Positions 34,543-42,340 of a DNA stretch of 64,000 nt are shown in pieces; the stretch's first letter is position 1; each line of letters opens with the position of its first letter. The stretch is from positions 1 to 64,000 of the forward strand of contig NZ_POTX01000003.1 of NCBI RefSeq assembly GCF_003236305.1. Direction: 5' to 3'. Source of the DNA: Micromonospora endophytica. GTDB lineage: Bacteria; Actinomycetota; Actinomycetes; Mycobacteriales; Micromonosporaceae. The notes beneath the pieces are model-generated. The model was not told the DNA's origin and made no database searches. It worked only from the letters and a program-made list of their open reading frames with translations. Made by a program: the position numbers and the translations under genes.

Positions 34543-35271
34543 ATGCCACCCGACGTCAGTCAGCTACCGTTGGTCGGCGGGCACCCTGCACTCGATCTGG
34601 TCAACACACTCGAGCGAGGGGGCACCTCGCCTCACGACTTCCTGTCCGACACTTCCGCTCTGCTGCGTTGGTCGGTCCTGGTGGGCACGATCAGCGACGT
34701 GGAGGCTGAGCAGGTTGACCGGGCGTGGCGCGACGAGCCTGCGGCGGCGCACGCGGGACTGGCCGCGGTGCGGGACATCCGTGAAGGGCTTTATCTCGTG
34801 CTGCGTGCGGCGATCATCGACGCGGACGGTGGTACGGCGGACGACCTTGTCGCGGCCGGCGCCGCGCTTGTCGCATTACATCAGCGCTGGTCCGGCGCGG
34901 TCGCCCGGGCACGATTCGTGCTCGACTCGTCGCGGGTGCGGCTGGCCTACGACACGGTGCCGGCCATGTTGGTGCCCGACCGGATCGCCGAGGCCGCTTA
35001 CGATGTCATGCTGACGGCCGATCTGACCCGGGTGCGCCGATGCCCGGTGCTCGAAGGTGGCTGTGGTTGGCTCTTCCTCGATCGGAGCCGCAACGGTTCC
35101 CGCCGCTGGTGTCGCATGGCGGACTGCGGCAACGTGGTGAAGGCGCGACGGCTCACCGAGCGTCGCCGTGCCGCCCGGCCCTCCGGCTCCGAGGCAGTGG
35201 GCGAGGGCGTTCCGGTGAGGGCTGTCATGCCCTCACGCGATGCTCAACAGACCTTCGCGAAGGCGCTCTGA
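34543..35271 (+). CDS. CGNR zinc-finger/ABATE-domain putative regulator
   Basis: 242 residues. The N-terminal ABATE domain has LPLVGGHPALDLVNTLERGG. The C-terminal CGNR zinc finger is CPVLEGGCGWLFLDRSRN...RRWCRMADCGNVVKARR, with four zinc-binding Cys. The family is described as putative stress-related transcription regulators. The last 47 bp overlap the convergent YdcF-like gene. A target cannot be inferred; the aldo/keto reductase just upstream is a possible one. Confidence 0.88.
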   Translation: MPPDVSQLPLVGGHPALDLVNTLERGGTSPHDFLSDTSALLRWSVLVGTISDVEAEQVDRAWRDEPAAAHAGLAAVRDIREGLYLVLRAAIIDADGGTADDLVAAGAALVALHQRWSGAVARARFVLDSSRVRLAYDTVPAMLVPDRIAEAAYDVMLTADLTRVRRCPVLEGGCGWLFLDRSRNGSRRWCRMADCGNVVKARRLTERRRAARPSGSEAVGEGVPVRAVMPSRDAQQTFAKAL

Positions 35272-35947
35272 GAAGGGACTCGTGGTGACTCCACAGCCAC
35301 CGTAGGTACTGCTGCAGTTCCTCGAGCGTCGCGATCCATCCCTCGTCCGTGTAGGTGAGCATGCGCTTCACCTCCCCGGGTACGAGGTCGTAGGCGGTGG
35401 CGCCGGTTTCTGGGACCAGTCTGTCCGGGGCAACGGCCACCGGCGCCGGAATGATGGGAAGTCGAACGCCCGCCTCGTTGAACGCTTTGAGGAGCGTGAG
35501 GTAGGCGCGGGGCAGATGGTAGGGCGAGACGGCGAGTGCGAGGCTCGTGATGCCGTGGTCCTTGACCTGGCTGACGATCCACGCGGCCTGCAGGGCCGTG
35601 TTGGGCGCCGGCTCGGCTTGGAGGTGGACTCCGTTGGTGCGGCGGAGACCGAGGCTGCGCAGGTAACCGAGCGTGATCTCGACGTAGGTCTTCTCGGTCG
35701 GATTGCCGTTGGCCACCAAGAGGTAACGGAGATCCAGATTCGCCTCCCAACTGCGGATCGCATGGGTGAAACGCCACTCTTCGCCCTGGCCGCTGGCGAT
35801 GACGAGCGCATCGACGTGGTCGCCGGCCGACGGCGGGAGAGCCAATATCATCGTGAGGGCTTTCGTCACGGCCAGGAACTGGCCGGCTGTGAAGCCCGCG
35901 AGGTCATCGTCCCTCGCGATCCGAGGAGTCACGCTGCTCCGGCTCAT
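35225..35947 (-). CDS. YdcF/DUF218-family protein
   Basis: About 240 residues with the DUF218 pattern DALVIASGQGEEWRFTHAI, LLVANGNPTEKTYVEI, AWIVSQVKDHGITSLALAVSPYHLPRAY. The family occurs in envelope-related proteins such as SanA/ElyC/YdcF, but this copy has no signal peptide or membrane segment. The ATG at 35947 follows AAGGA at a good distance; another ATG at 35965 is possible. Convergent with, and overlapping, the CGNR gene. Function unknown. Confidence 0.7.
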   Translation of the reverse strand: MSRSSVTPRIARDDDLAGFTAGQFLAVTKALTMILALPPSAGDHVDALVIASGQGEEWRFTHAIRSWEANLDLRYLLVANGNPTEKTYVEITLGYLRSLGLRRTNGVHLQAEPAPNTALQAAWIVSQVKDHGITSLALAVSPYHLPRAYLTLLKAFNEAGVRLPIIPAPVAVAPDRLVPETGATAYDLVPGEVKRMLTYTDEGWIATLEELQQYLRWLWSHHESLLRAPSRRSVEHRVRA

Positions 35948-36088
35948 CAAATCCTTCGGCCTCATCCTGTAGTTCGCGGCACGGACTCTACTCGGCACTG
36001 AGTAGGTCCATCTCAGCACGTCGGTCCGATTGGCCGGCGGTGCCGCGCTGGTCGCCTCATATGTACGCTCATCCCGGGTGGCCGCGGC

Positions 36089-36200
36089 GTGAGCGGATCA
36101 GACGGGGTCCTCATGGGGCGCGCGGAACTCGAACGCGCGTTCGCTCACCTGGGCGACCGGCTTGTCGGCCGCGGAGTCGTCGCTGACATCTTCAGGATCC
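36089..36200 (+). pseudogene. N-terminal fragment of a nucleotidyltransferase-like gene
   Basis: From GTG 36089 or ATG 36113 the frame reads GRAELERAFAHLGDRLVGRGVVADIF. This matches the start of actinobacterial nucleotidyltransferase-like (AbiEii/DUF6036) proteins, where GGAAM would normally follow. Similarity ends near 36193, at the edge of an IS3 remnant. Broken by insertion or deletion. Confidence 0.5.
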
Positions 36201-36340
36201 GCTGGCCGGCGCCGCACTCCGCACCGACCTGGGCGAGGCTTCGCCACGGCCTCGGGGTTTGATCAGCTTGGTCTTTGTAGAGGCCGATGATGGACTCCAT
36301 CAGCGCGTTGTCCAGGGCGTCGCCGACGCTCACCTCATCC
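36200..36340 (-). mobile_element. IS3-family OrfB remnant
   Basis: On the minus strand the sequence reads VSVGDALDNALMESIIGLYK followed by RPWRSLAQV. This is the last catalytic (Glu) region of IS3 OrfB transposases (VGDAYDNALMESTIGLFK). Both sides are missing. It lies between the nucleotidyltransferase fragment and the C45 gene. Confidence 0.75.
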
Positions 36341-36366
36341 GATCCTCGCAGGGGGAGTGGCAGCCC

Positions 36367-37314
36367 GTGTGGCAACAGCACAAGACCTTCCAGGCGATCG
36401 AGGTCGGCGACGGCGGCGACGGGCGGTGGGCCGCCTACGCCCGGGGCCTGTGGCAGGAGATGGAGGGCCTGCTGACCGAGGAGGGCCGGACTCCGGAGGG
36501 CGCGGATCGTGTTCGGGCGCTGTTCCGTGCGCACATGCCGGAACTGGTTCCGGTTCTGGACCGCCTGGCCGGTCAACTCGACCGGCCCGAGGCGGAGGTC
36601 TTCCTCACCCACGCGGCACTGCGGCCGTTCTCCCAGGCGTGCACCCAGATCGGCCAGAGCGGCACTCTGCTGCGCAACTATGACCTGCGGCCCGATCAGT
36701 GCGAGGGGACCATCGTCTCCTCGTGCTTCCTGCGTCCCGTGATCGGGATGCAGGACATGCTGTGGGGCTTGCTGGACGGGATGAACGACGCCGGTCTGGC
36801 GGTTTCGCTCACCTGGGGCGGACGTTCCGTCTACGGACGCGGCTTCGCCATTCTCATCCTCGTGCGCTACCTGCTGGAGACGTGCGACACCGTCGATGAG
36901 GCGGTCGACAGGCTGCGGTCCCTGCCGGTCGCCGTCCCCCAGAACCTCACCCTTGTCGATCCCGAGAAGGCGATGACGGTGTTCGTGGGACCGGATATGC
37001 CGCCGACGGTGGCACCGGACGCCTGCGCCGCCAATCACCAGCACCTGCCGGTCACCGACGAGCAGGAACAGGCCATGCGTACGCAGGAGCGGCTGCGAGC
37101 CATCCGCGCCGCGGGCGCGGACGACGTGGCGGCGATGCTGAAGCCGCCGCTGTATCGATCCGTCGACGAGCAGGGATCGAGAACGCTTTACACAGCTCGC
37201 TACCAGCCCATCGAGGGCCGTGTGACGTACCACTGGCCCGGCGAGTCCTGGCAACAGTCCTTCAGTGACTTCGCACCCGGATCTCGCACCGTGACCTTGG
37301 GCCGGGCCAGCTGA
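36367..37314 (+). CDS. C45-family autoproteolytic acyltransferase/hydrolase
   Basis: An N-terminal nucleophile hydrolase related to acyl-CoA:6-aminopenicillanate acyltransferase. The nucleophile is probably Cys92 in SQACTQIGQSGTLLRNYDL, where most members have Gly before Cys; here it is Ala. GLLDGMNDAGLAVSLTWGGR and ITxxLL-like segments follow. I choose GTG 36367 (AGGGGGAG upstream), giving 315 residues, because the in-frame sequence before it lies on the IS3 remnant. The N-terminus could have been altered by that IS. The substrate cannot be read; the family cleaves or forms amide bonds. Confidence 0.75.
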   Translation: MWQQHKTFQAIEVGDGGDGRWAAYARGLWQEMEGLLTEEGRTPEGADRVRALFRAHMPELVPVLDRLAGQLDRPEAEVFLTHAALRPFSQACTQIGQSGTLLRNYDLRPDQCEGTIVSSCFLRPVIGMQDMLWGLLDGMNDAGLAVSLTWGGRSVYGRGFAILILVRYLLETCDTVDEAVDRLRSLPVAVPQNLTLVDPEKAMTVFVGPDMPPTVAPDACAANHQHLPVTDEQEQAMRTQERLRAIRAAGADDVAAMLKPPLYRSVDEQGSRTLYTARYQPIEGRVTYHWPGESWQQSFSDFAPGSRTVTLGRAS

Positions 37315-37520
37315 AAGGCTTCCGCAGCGGTACGCCCCGCGACACTTCGGTCGACCTGGCCAGCTCACGCTGCCCAGCGCCAGGACGAGGATTGGTCACC
37401 GACCGCTACGAACCCAGTCGCCAATTTCGCGGACCACGGCAAGCAGGAGCAGCAAGGGTAGTACGCCGGTTGCGGCATGTGCGTGCACGTGATGTTGCGC
37501 GTGCGCGGTAGCGCGGTTGG

Positions 37521-38162
37521 TCAGTGGCGGGCTACGGCGTAGCCAAGGACCACAGCGGCGGACACGACGACGTGGCCTGGGGCGAGGTCCTGGGCGCTCG
37601 TCGCGGCGGCTTCGGCGTGGCTGCGGTAGCGGGCAGCACCCGGCTGTTCCGGGTCGACGTCCTCGATGTGCAGGACCGCGCCGATGCGTACGCTAGCGGC
37701 CGCGGCGTACAGGTCGGCCTTTGCGCGGGCTGCGGCCACTGCCTGGCGCCGAGCCTCGGCCCGCAGTTCGCGCTTGCCGGTGACGTCGAAGTCGACGCCC
37801 TCGATCTCGTTGGCGCCCGCTGCGACGATGTCGATCAGCAGTGGTTCGACGTCGTCCAGTACGCCGGACTGGACCGCAAAGGCGGCCTGACATTGGTAGC
37901 CGATGAACTTGCGTGACCCGTCCGCGTATTCGGTGGCGGTCTTCAGGTCCAGTCGTGAACCCTCGACCGCCGCGTCGGCGATCCCGTGCTCGCGTAGCGC
38001 GCCGCGTACTGCCCGCACGGCTGTGCGGGACGCCTCGAACGCGGCGGCCGGGGTCTGCTCTATCCGTACGACTTTGAACCTTACGCGCACAAGATCCGGA
38101 ACGGCCTTCACGCTCGCCGCGCCGAACGCGGTAATGCCCCAGGGGTGTTCCACCATCTGCAT
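37521..38162 (-). CDS. SIMPL-domain (DUF541) protein
   Basis: About 214 residues with the SIMPL pattern: ITAFGAASVKAVPDLVRVRFKV at the start, RLDLKTATEYADGSRKFIGYQCQ, IDIVAAGANEIEGVDFDV, ARAKADLYAAAASVRIGAVLHI and a VVVSAAVVLGYAV end strand. The family has periplasmic and cytoplasmic members of poorly known function; no signal peptide is seen here. The start is uncertain between the Met codons at 38162 and 38156. Confidence 0.8.
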   Translation of the reverse strand: MQMVEHPWGITAFGAASVKAVPDLVRVRFKVVRIEQTPAAAFEASRTAVRAVRGALREHGIADAAVEGSRLDLKTATEYADGSRKFIGYQCQAAFAVQSGVLDDVEPLLIDIVAAGANEIEGVDFDVTGKRELRAEARRQAVAAARAKADLYAAAASVRIGAVLHIEDVDPEQPGAARYRSHAEAAATSAQDLAPGHVVVSAAVVLGYAVARH

Positions 38163-38301
38163 GAACGCCGATCCAACCAGACTGTCCACCACCCCATGGT
38201 CCCGGTACGCCGCCCGACCGTGGACAACAACACCGCGTCGCAACCTGACAGCGGCATGGCCGGATATCAAGGTCGGTCGAGGACTGCGATGGGTGTGGGT
38301 C

Positions 38302-38946
38302 TCAGTCGATGGCGCCTTCGATCTTGTGGGTCAGGTCGAGGATGTCAGGGACGGCGTCCAACACGGTGACCTCGACCAAGGCGCCGTCGCGGCCATACCG
38401 GCGGCGGTACTCGGCGTAGGGATAGTCGGCGATCGGCAGCCAGGACCGGTGCCCCCGCATGGGGTGGTTCTTCTGCGTCACGGCCCCCGAGTTGAGTCGG
38501 CAGAGTTCGATTCGTGGGCCGTGTCGCTCGACGAGGGCGCGGGTGTCGACGTGCAGGACCACCTGGCCCTCGGTGCGGTACTCCTTCGCTTGACGCAGCC
38601 GGTCCAGCCGCTGCGCGCTGGCCCAGAAGAAGACCCGGGAGTTGATGGCCGCGAGGTACGCGGCCAGCGAGGAGTCCGGATCAATCTTCTCCGCGATGAA
38701 TTTCATCGGCTTCTGATCGCGGATCACGGCAGGCGGCAGGCCGGGCGCACGGAGAACCGTGGACCGTTTGCGAGGCGCGTTCAAGAGTCGATCACGCTCG
38801 GCGGCGTCGAGGTTGAACAGATCGATCAGTTGCTGCGTGGACAGGAGGCCGTGTCGTTGCACCGATGGCCACGCGGTCGCCGACATCGTGTGGAAGACCC
38901 GTGGATGACGCGCGATCAGTTCCTCGACGTCCATGAAGGTCATCAT
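38302..38946 (-). CDS. DUF7002-like protein
   Basis: 214 residues beginning MMTFMDVEELIARHPRVFHTMSATAWPSVQRHGLLST, then RDQKPMKF, AINSRVFFWASAQRLDRLRQAKEYR, VVLHVDTRALVERHGPRIELCRLNSG and PIADYPYAEY. I recall this pattern from uncharacterised proteins often named DUF7002. The HTMSATAWPSVQRHGLLST beginning recalls ADP-ribosyltransferase-like folds, but I cannot confirm catalytic residues. It is encoded on its own between the SIMPL and oxidoreductase genes. Confidence 0.6.
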   Translation of the reverse strand: MMTFMDVEELIARHPRVFHTMSATAWPSVQRHGLLSTQQLIDLFNLDAAERDRLLNAPRKRSTVLRAPGLPPAVIRDQKPMKFIAEKIDPDSSLAAYLAAINSRVFFWASAQRLDRLRQAKEYRTEGQVVLHVDTRALVERHGPRIELCRLNSGAVTQKNHPMRGHRSWLPIADYPYAEYRRRYGRDGALVEVTVLDAVPDILDLTHKIEGAID

Positions 38947-39031
38947 GCCGGACGTCCGCGACTACGGGCTATCAGGAATTCGATCTCTCCCACCTGGTCG
39001 ACGGGTAGCCAGCAGCGTTGGGGCTCGTCAA

Positions 39032-39057
39032 CGCCACGCCGTGCAGTAGGCGTGGCG
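39032..39057 (-). terminator. Hairpin below the quinone oxidoreductase gene
   Basis: A 9-bp perfect stem CGCCACGCC / GGCGTGGCG with an 8-base loop, 50 bp after the stop of the minus-strand oxidoreductase gene. No T-run. Confidence 0.45.
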
Positions 39058-39106
39058 CGAGCGGTATGCCCGCCGTGGAGCGCGACGGCCGAGCTTTCGC
39101 CGCGGA

Positions 39107-40009
39107 TCAGGGGACGATCACCACGCCGCCGCGCACGCCGCCTTGAGCCAGGCGGTCGTGGGCGGCCGCCGCGTCGGCGAAGGGGTACACGCCGGCGACC
39201 CGGAGGGGGATGTCGCCGCTGGTGACGAGTTTGACCAGTTCGCCCAGCCGGGATCCGTCCGGTAGCACCTGCAGCGCGAAGGTCCGGACTCCCCGTACCG
39301 GCTCCGGGCGAAGCGGGGGTGATGCGGCCACGTAGCCTCCGCCGTCCCGGATGAGGTCCAGCAGCGAGGAACCGATCACTGCCAGGTCGATGACCGCGTC
39401 GTACGTCCCTGTCGGATCGTCGGAGCGCGACAGGAACGCCGCGCCCAGCGACTCGACGAACTCGCGGTCGTCGGCCCCGGCGAGTCCCGTGGCGCGTAGA
39501 CCGCTCGCCCGCGCCAGCGCCAGAACGAACCCCCCGACCTGCCCGGCGGCACCGGTAACGAGCACGGCCGAACCCGTCGGTAGCGCGAGCAGGTCGAGGG
39601 CTTGGGCGGCGGCGAGGCCATTGGTCGGCAGGGTCGCCGCCTCGATGGCGGGGACGCCGGTAGGGGCGGAGGTCAGCCAGACGGCGTCGAACACCACGTA
39701 CTCCGCGTGGGCACCGACCGTGGTTTGCAGCCACGGCGAGAAGCCGATGACCTCGTCGTCGATCGTGAACTCCTCGACCGATGGGCCGACCGCGTCGACG
39801 CTGCCGGCAACGTCCCAGCCGGGCGTGTACGGCAGACCGGTCGGCAACGGGGCCGGGAACCGACCGGAGCGGACCATCAGATCGACCGGATGTACAACTG
39901 ACGCCGCGACCCGCACCCGCACCTGCCCCGGCCCGGGCTCGGGCACCGGCACGTCAGCCACGTGCAGGACCTCCGGCCCTCCAAACTGTGCATACCTGAC
40001 TGCGCGCAT
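39107..40009 (-). CDS. NADPH:quinone oxidoreductase / zinc-independent MDR protein
   Basis: A medium-chain reductase of 300 residues. The GroES-like half has MRAVRYAQFGGPEVLHVADVP and GWDVAGSVDAVG. The Rossmann half has SAVLVTGAAGQVGGFVLALAR near 143-163. The zinc-binding cysteines of alcohol dehydrogenases are absent, as in QOR proteins. It is transcribed divergently from a HxlR regulator across a 105-bp gap, a common arrangement in which the regulator senses electrophiles or quinones and controls the reductase. Confidence 0.9.
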   Translation of the reverse strand: MRAVRYAQFGGPEVLHVADVPVPEPGPGQVRVRVAASVVHPVDLMVRSGRFPAPLPTGLPYTPGWDVAGSVDAVGPSVEEFTIDDEVIGFSPWLQTTVGAHAEYVVFDAVWLTSAPTGVPAIEAATLPTNGLAAAQALDLLALPTGSAVLVTGAAGQVGGFVLALARASGLRATGLAGADDREFVESLGAAFLSRSDDPTGTYDAVIDLAVIGSSLLDLIRDGGGYVAASPPLRPEPVRGVRTFALQVLPDGSRLGELVKLVTSGDIPLRVAGVYPFADAAAAHDRLAQGGVRGGVVIVP

Positions 40010-40114
40010 CGCCGTCTCCTTCGTGGGACCTCGTGATCACCACGACCGTACGAATCATCAGCACTGTGAGAAAGTAGGTACCCCGAAGTGCCTAGCGCAC
40101 CGGAGGAGGGCAGG

Positions 40115-40513
40115 ATGGCGACGACGACCGCAGCACAACGCCGCGAACAGGCCAAACGCGACTACGACGCGTTCCTGGAAGGTTGCCCAACCCGTGAACT
40201 GCTGAGCAGGCTCACCGACAAGTGGGTCGCCCTGGTGATCCCAGCGCTCGCCGGCGGCCCGCAACGGCACGGCGAGCTCGCCCACCGCATCGCCGGCGCC
40301 AGCCAGAAGATGCTCACCCAGACCCTGCGGACGCTGGAGCGCGACGGCCTGGTCACCCGCACGGTCACTGCCTCGGTACCGGTCCGCGTCGACTACGAAC
40401 TCACCCCGCTCGGCCATGAACTGTTTCCGGTCATGATCGCGATCAAGAACTGGGCGGAGACGCACATGGACCGCGTCTTCGAAGCCCGGATCCAATTCGA
40501 CGCACGCCCCTGA
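40115..40513 (+). CDS. HxlR-family transcriptional regulator
   Basis: A 132-residue winged-helix regulator. CPTRELLSRLTDKWVALVIPAL, RHGELAHRIAGASQKMLTQTLRTLERDGLVTR and YELTPLGHEL are the HxlR core. Cys in the EGCP motif is where redox-sensing members react. The ATG at 40115 follows GGAGGAGGG, better placed than the GTG at 40088. Divergent from the quinone oxidoreductase, whose promoter it probably controls. Confidence 0.9.
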   Translation: MATTTAAQRREQAKRDYDAFLEGCPTRELLSRLTDKWVALVIPALAGGPQRHGELAHRIAGASQKMLTQTLRTLERDGLVTRTVTASVPVRVDYELTPLGHELFPVMIAIKNWAETHMDRVFEARIQFDARP

Positions 40514-40625
40514 AACATGCGCTGGCGCGTCGCCCGCCCCGACGACGAGCAGATCTATGCCCTGAAGGCGAGACTCTTCGAGGCGAGCGCTCCCGCACTC
40601 CGCACGTCGCACCTTCCACAAGCAG

Positions 40626-40735
40626 CACCGGGGACCTGAGGCGATCGCGACCTGGCATCGCAGGCGGTGGCCGTCGGTAAGAGGTTAGCCGCGGCCCGCC
40701 GCGCCTGGATCTGCTTCCAGGACGAGGCCGGCCAA
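40626..40735 (+). mobile_element. IS630-family transposase remnant
   Basis: Two frames joined by a frameshift read EAIATWHRRRWPSV and then LAAARRAWICFQDEAGQ, matching the DDE region of IS630 transposases (xAWIxFxDEAGQ). Nothing of the element's ends or remaining domains is visible. Confidence 0.65.
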
Positions 40736-40765
40736 GCGGGTTGGTGGCTGACGCCACCAACCCGC
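40736..40765 (-). terminator. Hairpin terminator below the NmrA-like gene
   Basis: A perfect 13-bp stem GCGGGTTGGTGGC / GCCACCAACCCGC with loop TGAC, 14 bp past the stop codon of the minus-strand gene at 40779. Confidence 0.7.
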
Positions 40766-40778
40766 AGCGCAGAGGGCA

Positions 40779-41675
40779 TCACCAAGAGGAGAGGGTTCGT
40801 CGGGCCCAGGTGCGGAAATCGGTGGTGGGCAGGCCCAGTGCCTGGGGGATCTCTGGACGCGCGGGACTGCCGTTCTCGTTGATCTGCTCAATGAAGCTGA
40901 TCATGAATGGTGGCAGGCCGTGTTCGACTGCTTGCTGCGGAGTGCGGATCGGTGCGGTGATCGTCCTACCGGTGACCTCGCTGAGGATCGTGGCGACTTC
41001 GGTCATCGTGCGCAGGTCGCCGGCGAGTTCCAGGTCCATGCCGTCGAATTTGTCCGGGTTGGTGAAGGCGGTCGCTGCGGCCTCGCCGATGTCGTCGACC
41101 GCGATCCAGGCGATCCGGGTGTCCGCTGCGAAGCCGGTGACGATGGTGCCGCTCGACCAGTCGCCGAACATGTAGGAGTGGCCGAGCAGGTTCTCCATGA
41201 AGGTCGCGGGCTTGAGTATGGTCCAGTGCGGGAAGCCGGCGGCGCGGACCAGTTCGTCGACGCCTGCCTTGCTCTCCCAGTAGTGCCGGTCCCAGCGGCC
41301 CTCGGCCCAGCCGGGCTGGTTGCGGTGGAAGTCGCCGGCACCGGCGACGCTGCTGTGCACCAGGTGTGACACCCCGGCATCGCGTGCAGCCTCAATGACG
41401 TGGTGGCCTCGGCGTAGCTCGGCATCGCCCTGCGGGTCGGTGGCATCGGAGAACGCAATGGAGAAGACGCCGTCCGTTCCCTCGGCTGCGGCGCGCAGTG
41501 CGTCGAGGTCGTCCAGGTCGCCTTGGACCAGTTCGGCTCCCCGTTCCCGGAGGGCCAGTGCGGCGTCGGTGCCGGTGTCGCGGACCAGGGCGCGTACCGC
41601 GACACCGCGGTTGAGCAGTGCCCGGGCGGTGGCCCCGCCTTGATTGCCGGTCGCGCCGAGAACAAGGACGGTCAT
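40779..41675 (-). CDS. NmrA-like NAD(P)-binding protein
   Basis: An atypical SDR of 298 residues. The cofactor motif VLVLGATGNQGGATARALL is at the N-terminus. VQGDLDDLDALRAAAEGTDGVF, ILKPATFMENLLG and WIAVDDIGEAAATAF are family markers. The start ATG 41675 has GAGGAG seven bases before it. The family includes NADPH sensors and quinone or isoflavone-type reductases. Divergent from a TetR gene with two operator-like palindromes between them. Confidence 0.88.
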   Translation of the reverse strand: MTVLVLGATGNQGGATARALLNRGVAVRALVRDTGTDAALALRERGAELVQGDLDDLDALRAAAEGTDGVFSIAFSDATDPQGDAELRRGHHVIEAARDAGVSHLVHSSVAGAGDFHRNQPGWAEGRWDRHYWESKAGVDELVRAAGFPHWTILKPATFMENLLGHSYMFGDWSSGTIVTGFAADTRIAWIAVDDIGEAAATAFTNPDKFDGMDLELAGDLRTMTEVATILSEVTGRTITAPIRTPQQAVEHGLPPFMISFIEQINENGSPARPEIPQALGLPTTDFRTWARRTLSSW

Positions 41676-41692
41676 GGCTCCTCCTCGACTAT

Positions 41693-41742
41693 GTGGGGTG
41701 GTGCCCCGCTTTCCGTCGACTACGATATGGGGTGGCACCCCA
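41693..41742. promoter_or_regulatory. Two operator-like palindromes between NmrA-like and TetR genes
   Basis: TGGGGTG-G-CACCCCA is a perfect 7-1-7 palindrome at 41728-41742. A degenerate copy, TGGGGTGGTGCCCCG, lies at 41694-41708, 34 bp away. The 86-bp divergent gap suggests that the TetR protein binds both to control itself and the reductase. Confidence 0.65.
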
Positions 41743-41761
41743 CTTTTCCAAATGGCAGGCG

Positions 41762-42304
41762 ATGAGAGCTGACGCACAGCGCAACCGCGCCCGGATAGTC
41801 AAGGCAGCCAGCGAGGCGGTTGCCCGAGACGGCGCGTACGCGTCGCTGGAAGAGATCGCCCGGGCCGCTGGCGTGGGGTCGGCGACCCTGCATCGGCACT
41901 TCCCGTCCCGATGGGCCCTACTGGAGGCTGTCTTTCACGATCGGGTCGAAGCGCTGTGTGCCCGCGCTGGAGAATTGTTGGCCGAGCCAAACGCCCATCG
42001 GGCACTGACGACCTGGTTGTGCGAGCTGGCGGCGTACTGTACGACGACCCGCGGCTTGGTCACCGCGCTGCTCAGGGCACCGCAGGAGAGCGAGTCCTGC
42101 TCCGCGATGCTCGTGGCGGCAGGCGAACCGCTTCGGTGTCGGGCCGCCGAGGAGGGACTCGTCCGCTCGGACGTCGCGATGGTCGACCTGGTGACTCTTG
42201 TCAAAGCGATCGCACTGGCTGCGGAGTCGTCAAGTGCGCCCGAGGCGGAACGGCTGGTTCGTCTCGCTCTGCAGGGAATCAACCCGCCTCGACGGTGCCT
42301 CTGA
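41762..42304 (+). CDS. TetR/AcrR-family regulator
   Basis: 180 residues. The N-terminal HTH reads NRARIVKAASEAVARDGAYASLEEIARAAGVGSATLHRHFPSRWALLEAVF (about 8-58). The C-terminal ligand domain is of the type fused to LYRHFPxR-class TetR proteins. The ATG at 41762 fits the HTH; the frame continues upstream but overlaps the operator. Probably autoregulatory and controlling the divergent NmrA-like gene. Confidence 0.9.
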   Translation: MRADAQRNRARIVKAASEAVARDGAYASLEEIARAAGVGSATLHRHFPSRWALLEAVFHDRVEALCARAGELLAEPNAHRALTTWLCELAAYCTTTRGLVTALLRAPQESESCSAMLVAAGEPLRCRAAEEGLVRSDVAMVDLVTLVKAIALAAESSSAPEAERLVRLALQGINPPRRCL

Positions 42305-42340
42305 ACCCCCGAAGACCGTGCTGGCGTGTTGTCGGCCGGG

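Noticed and set aside
36055-36080. Cluster motif before the nucleotidyltransferase fragment
   Set aside because: TATGTACGCTCATCCC resembles one half of the motif, but the upstream GTACC half is absent.
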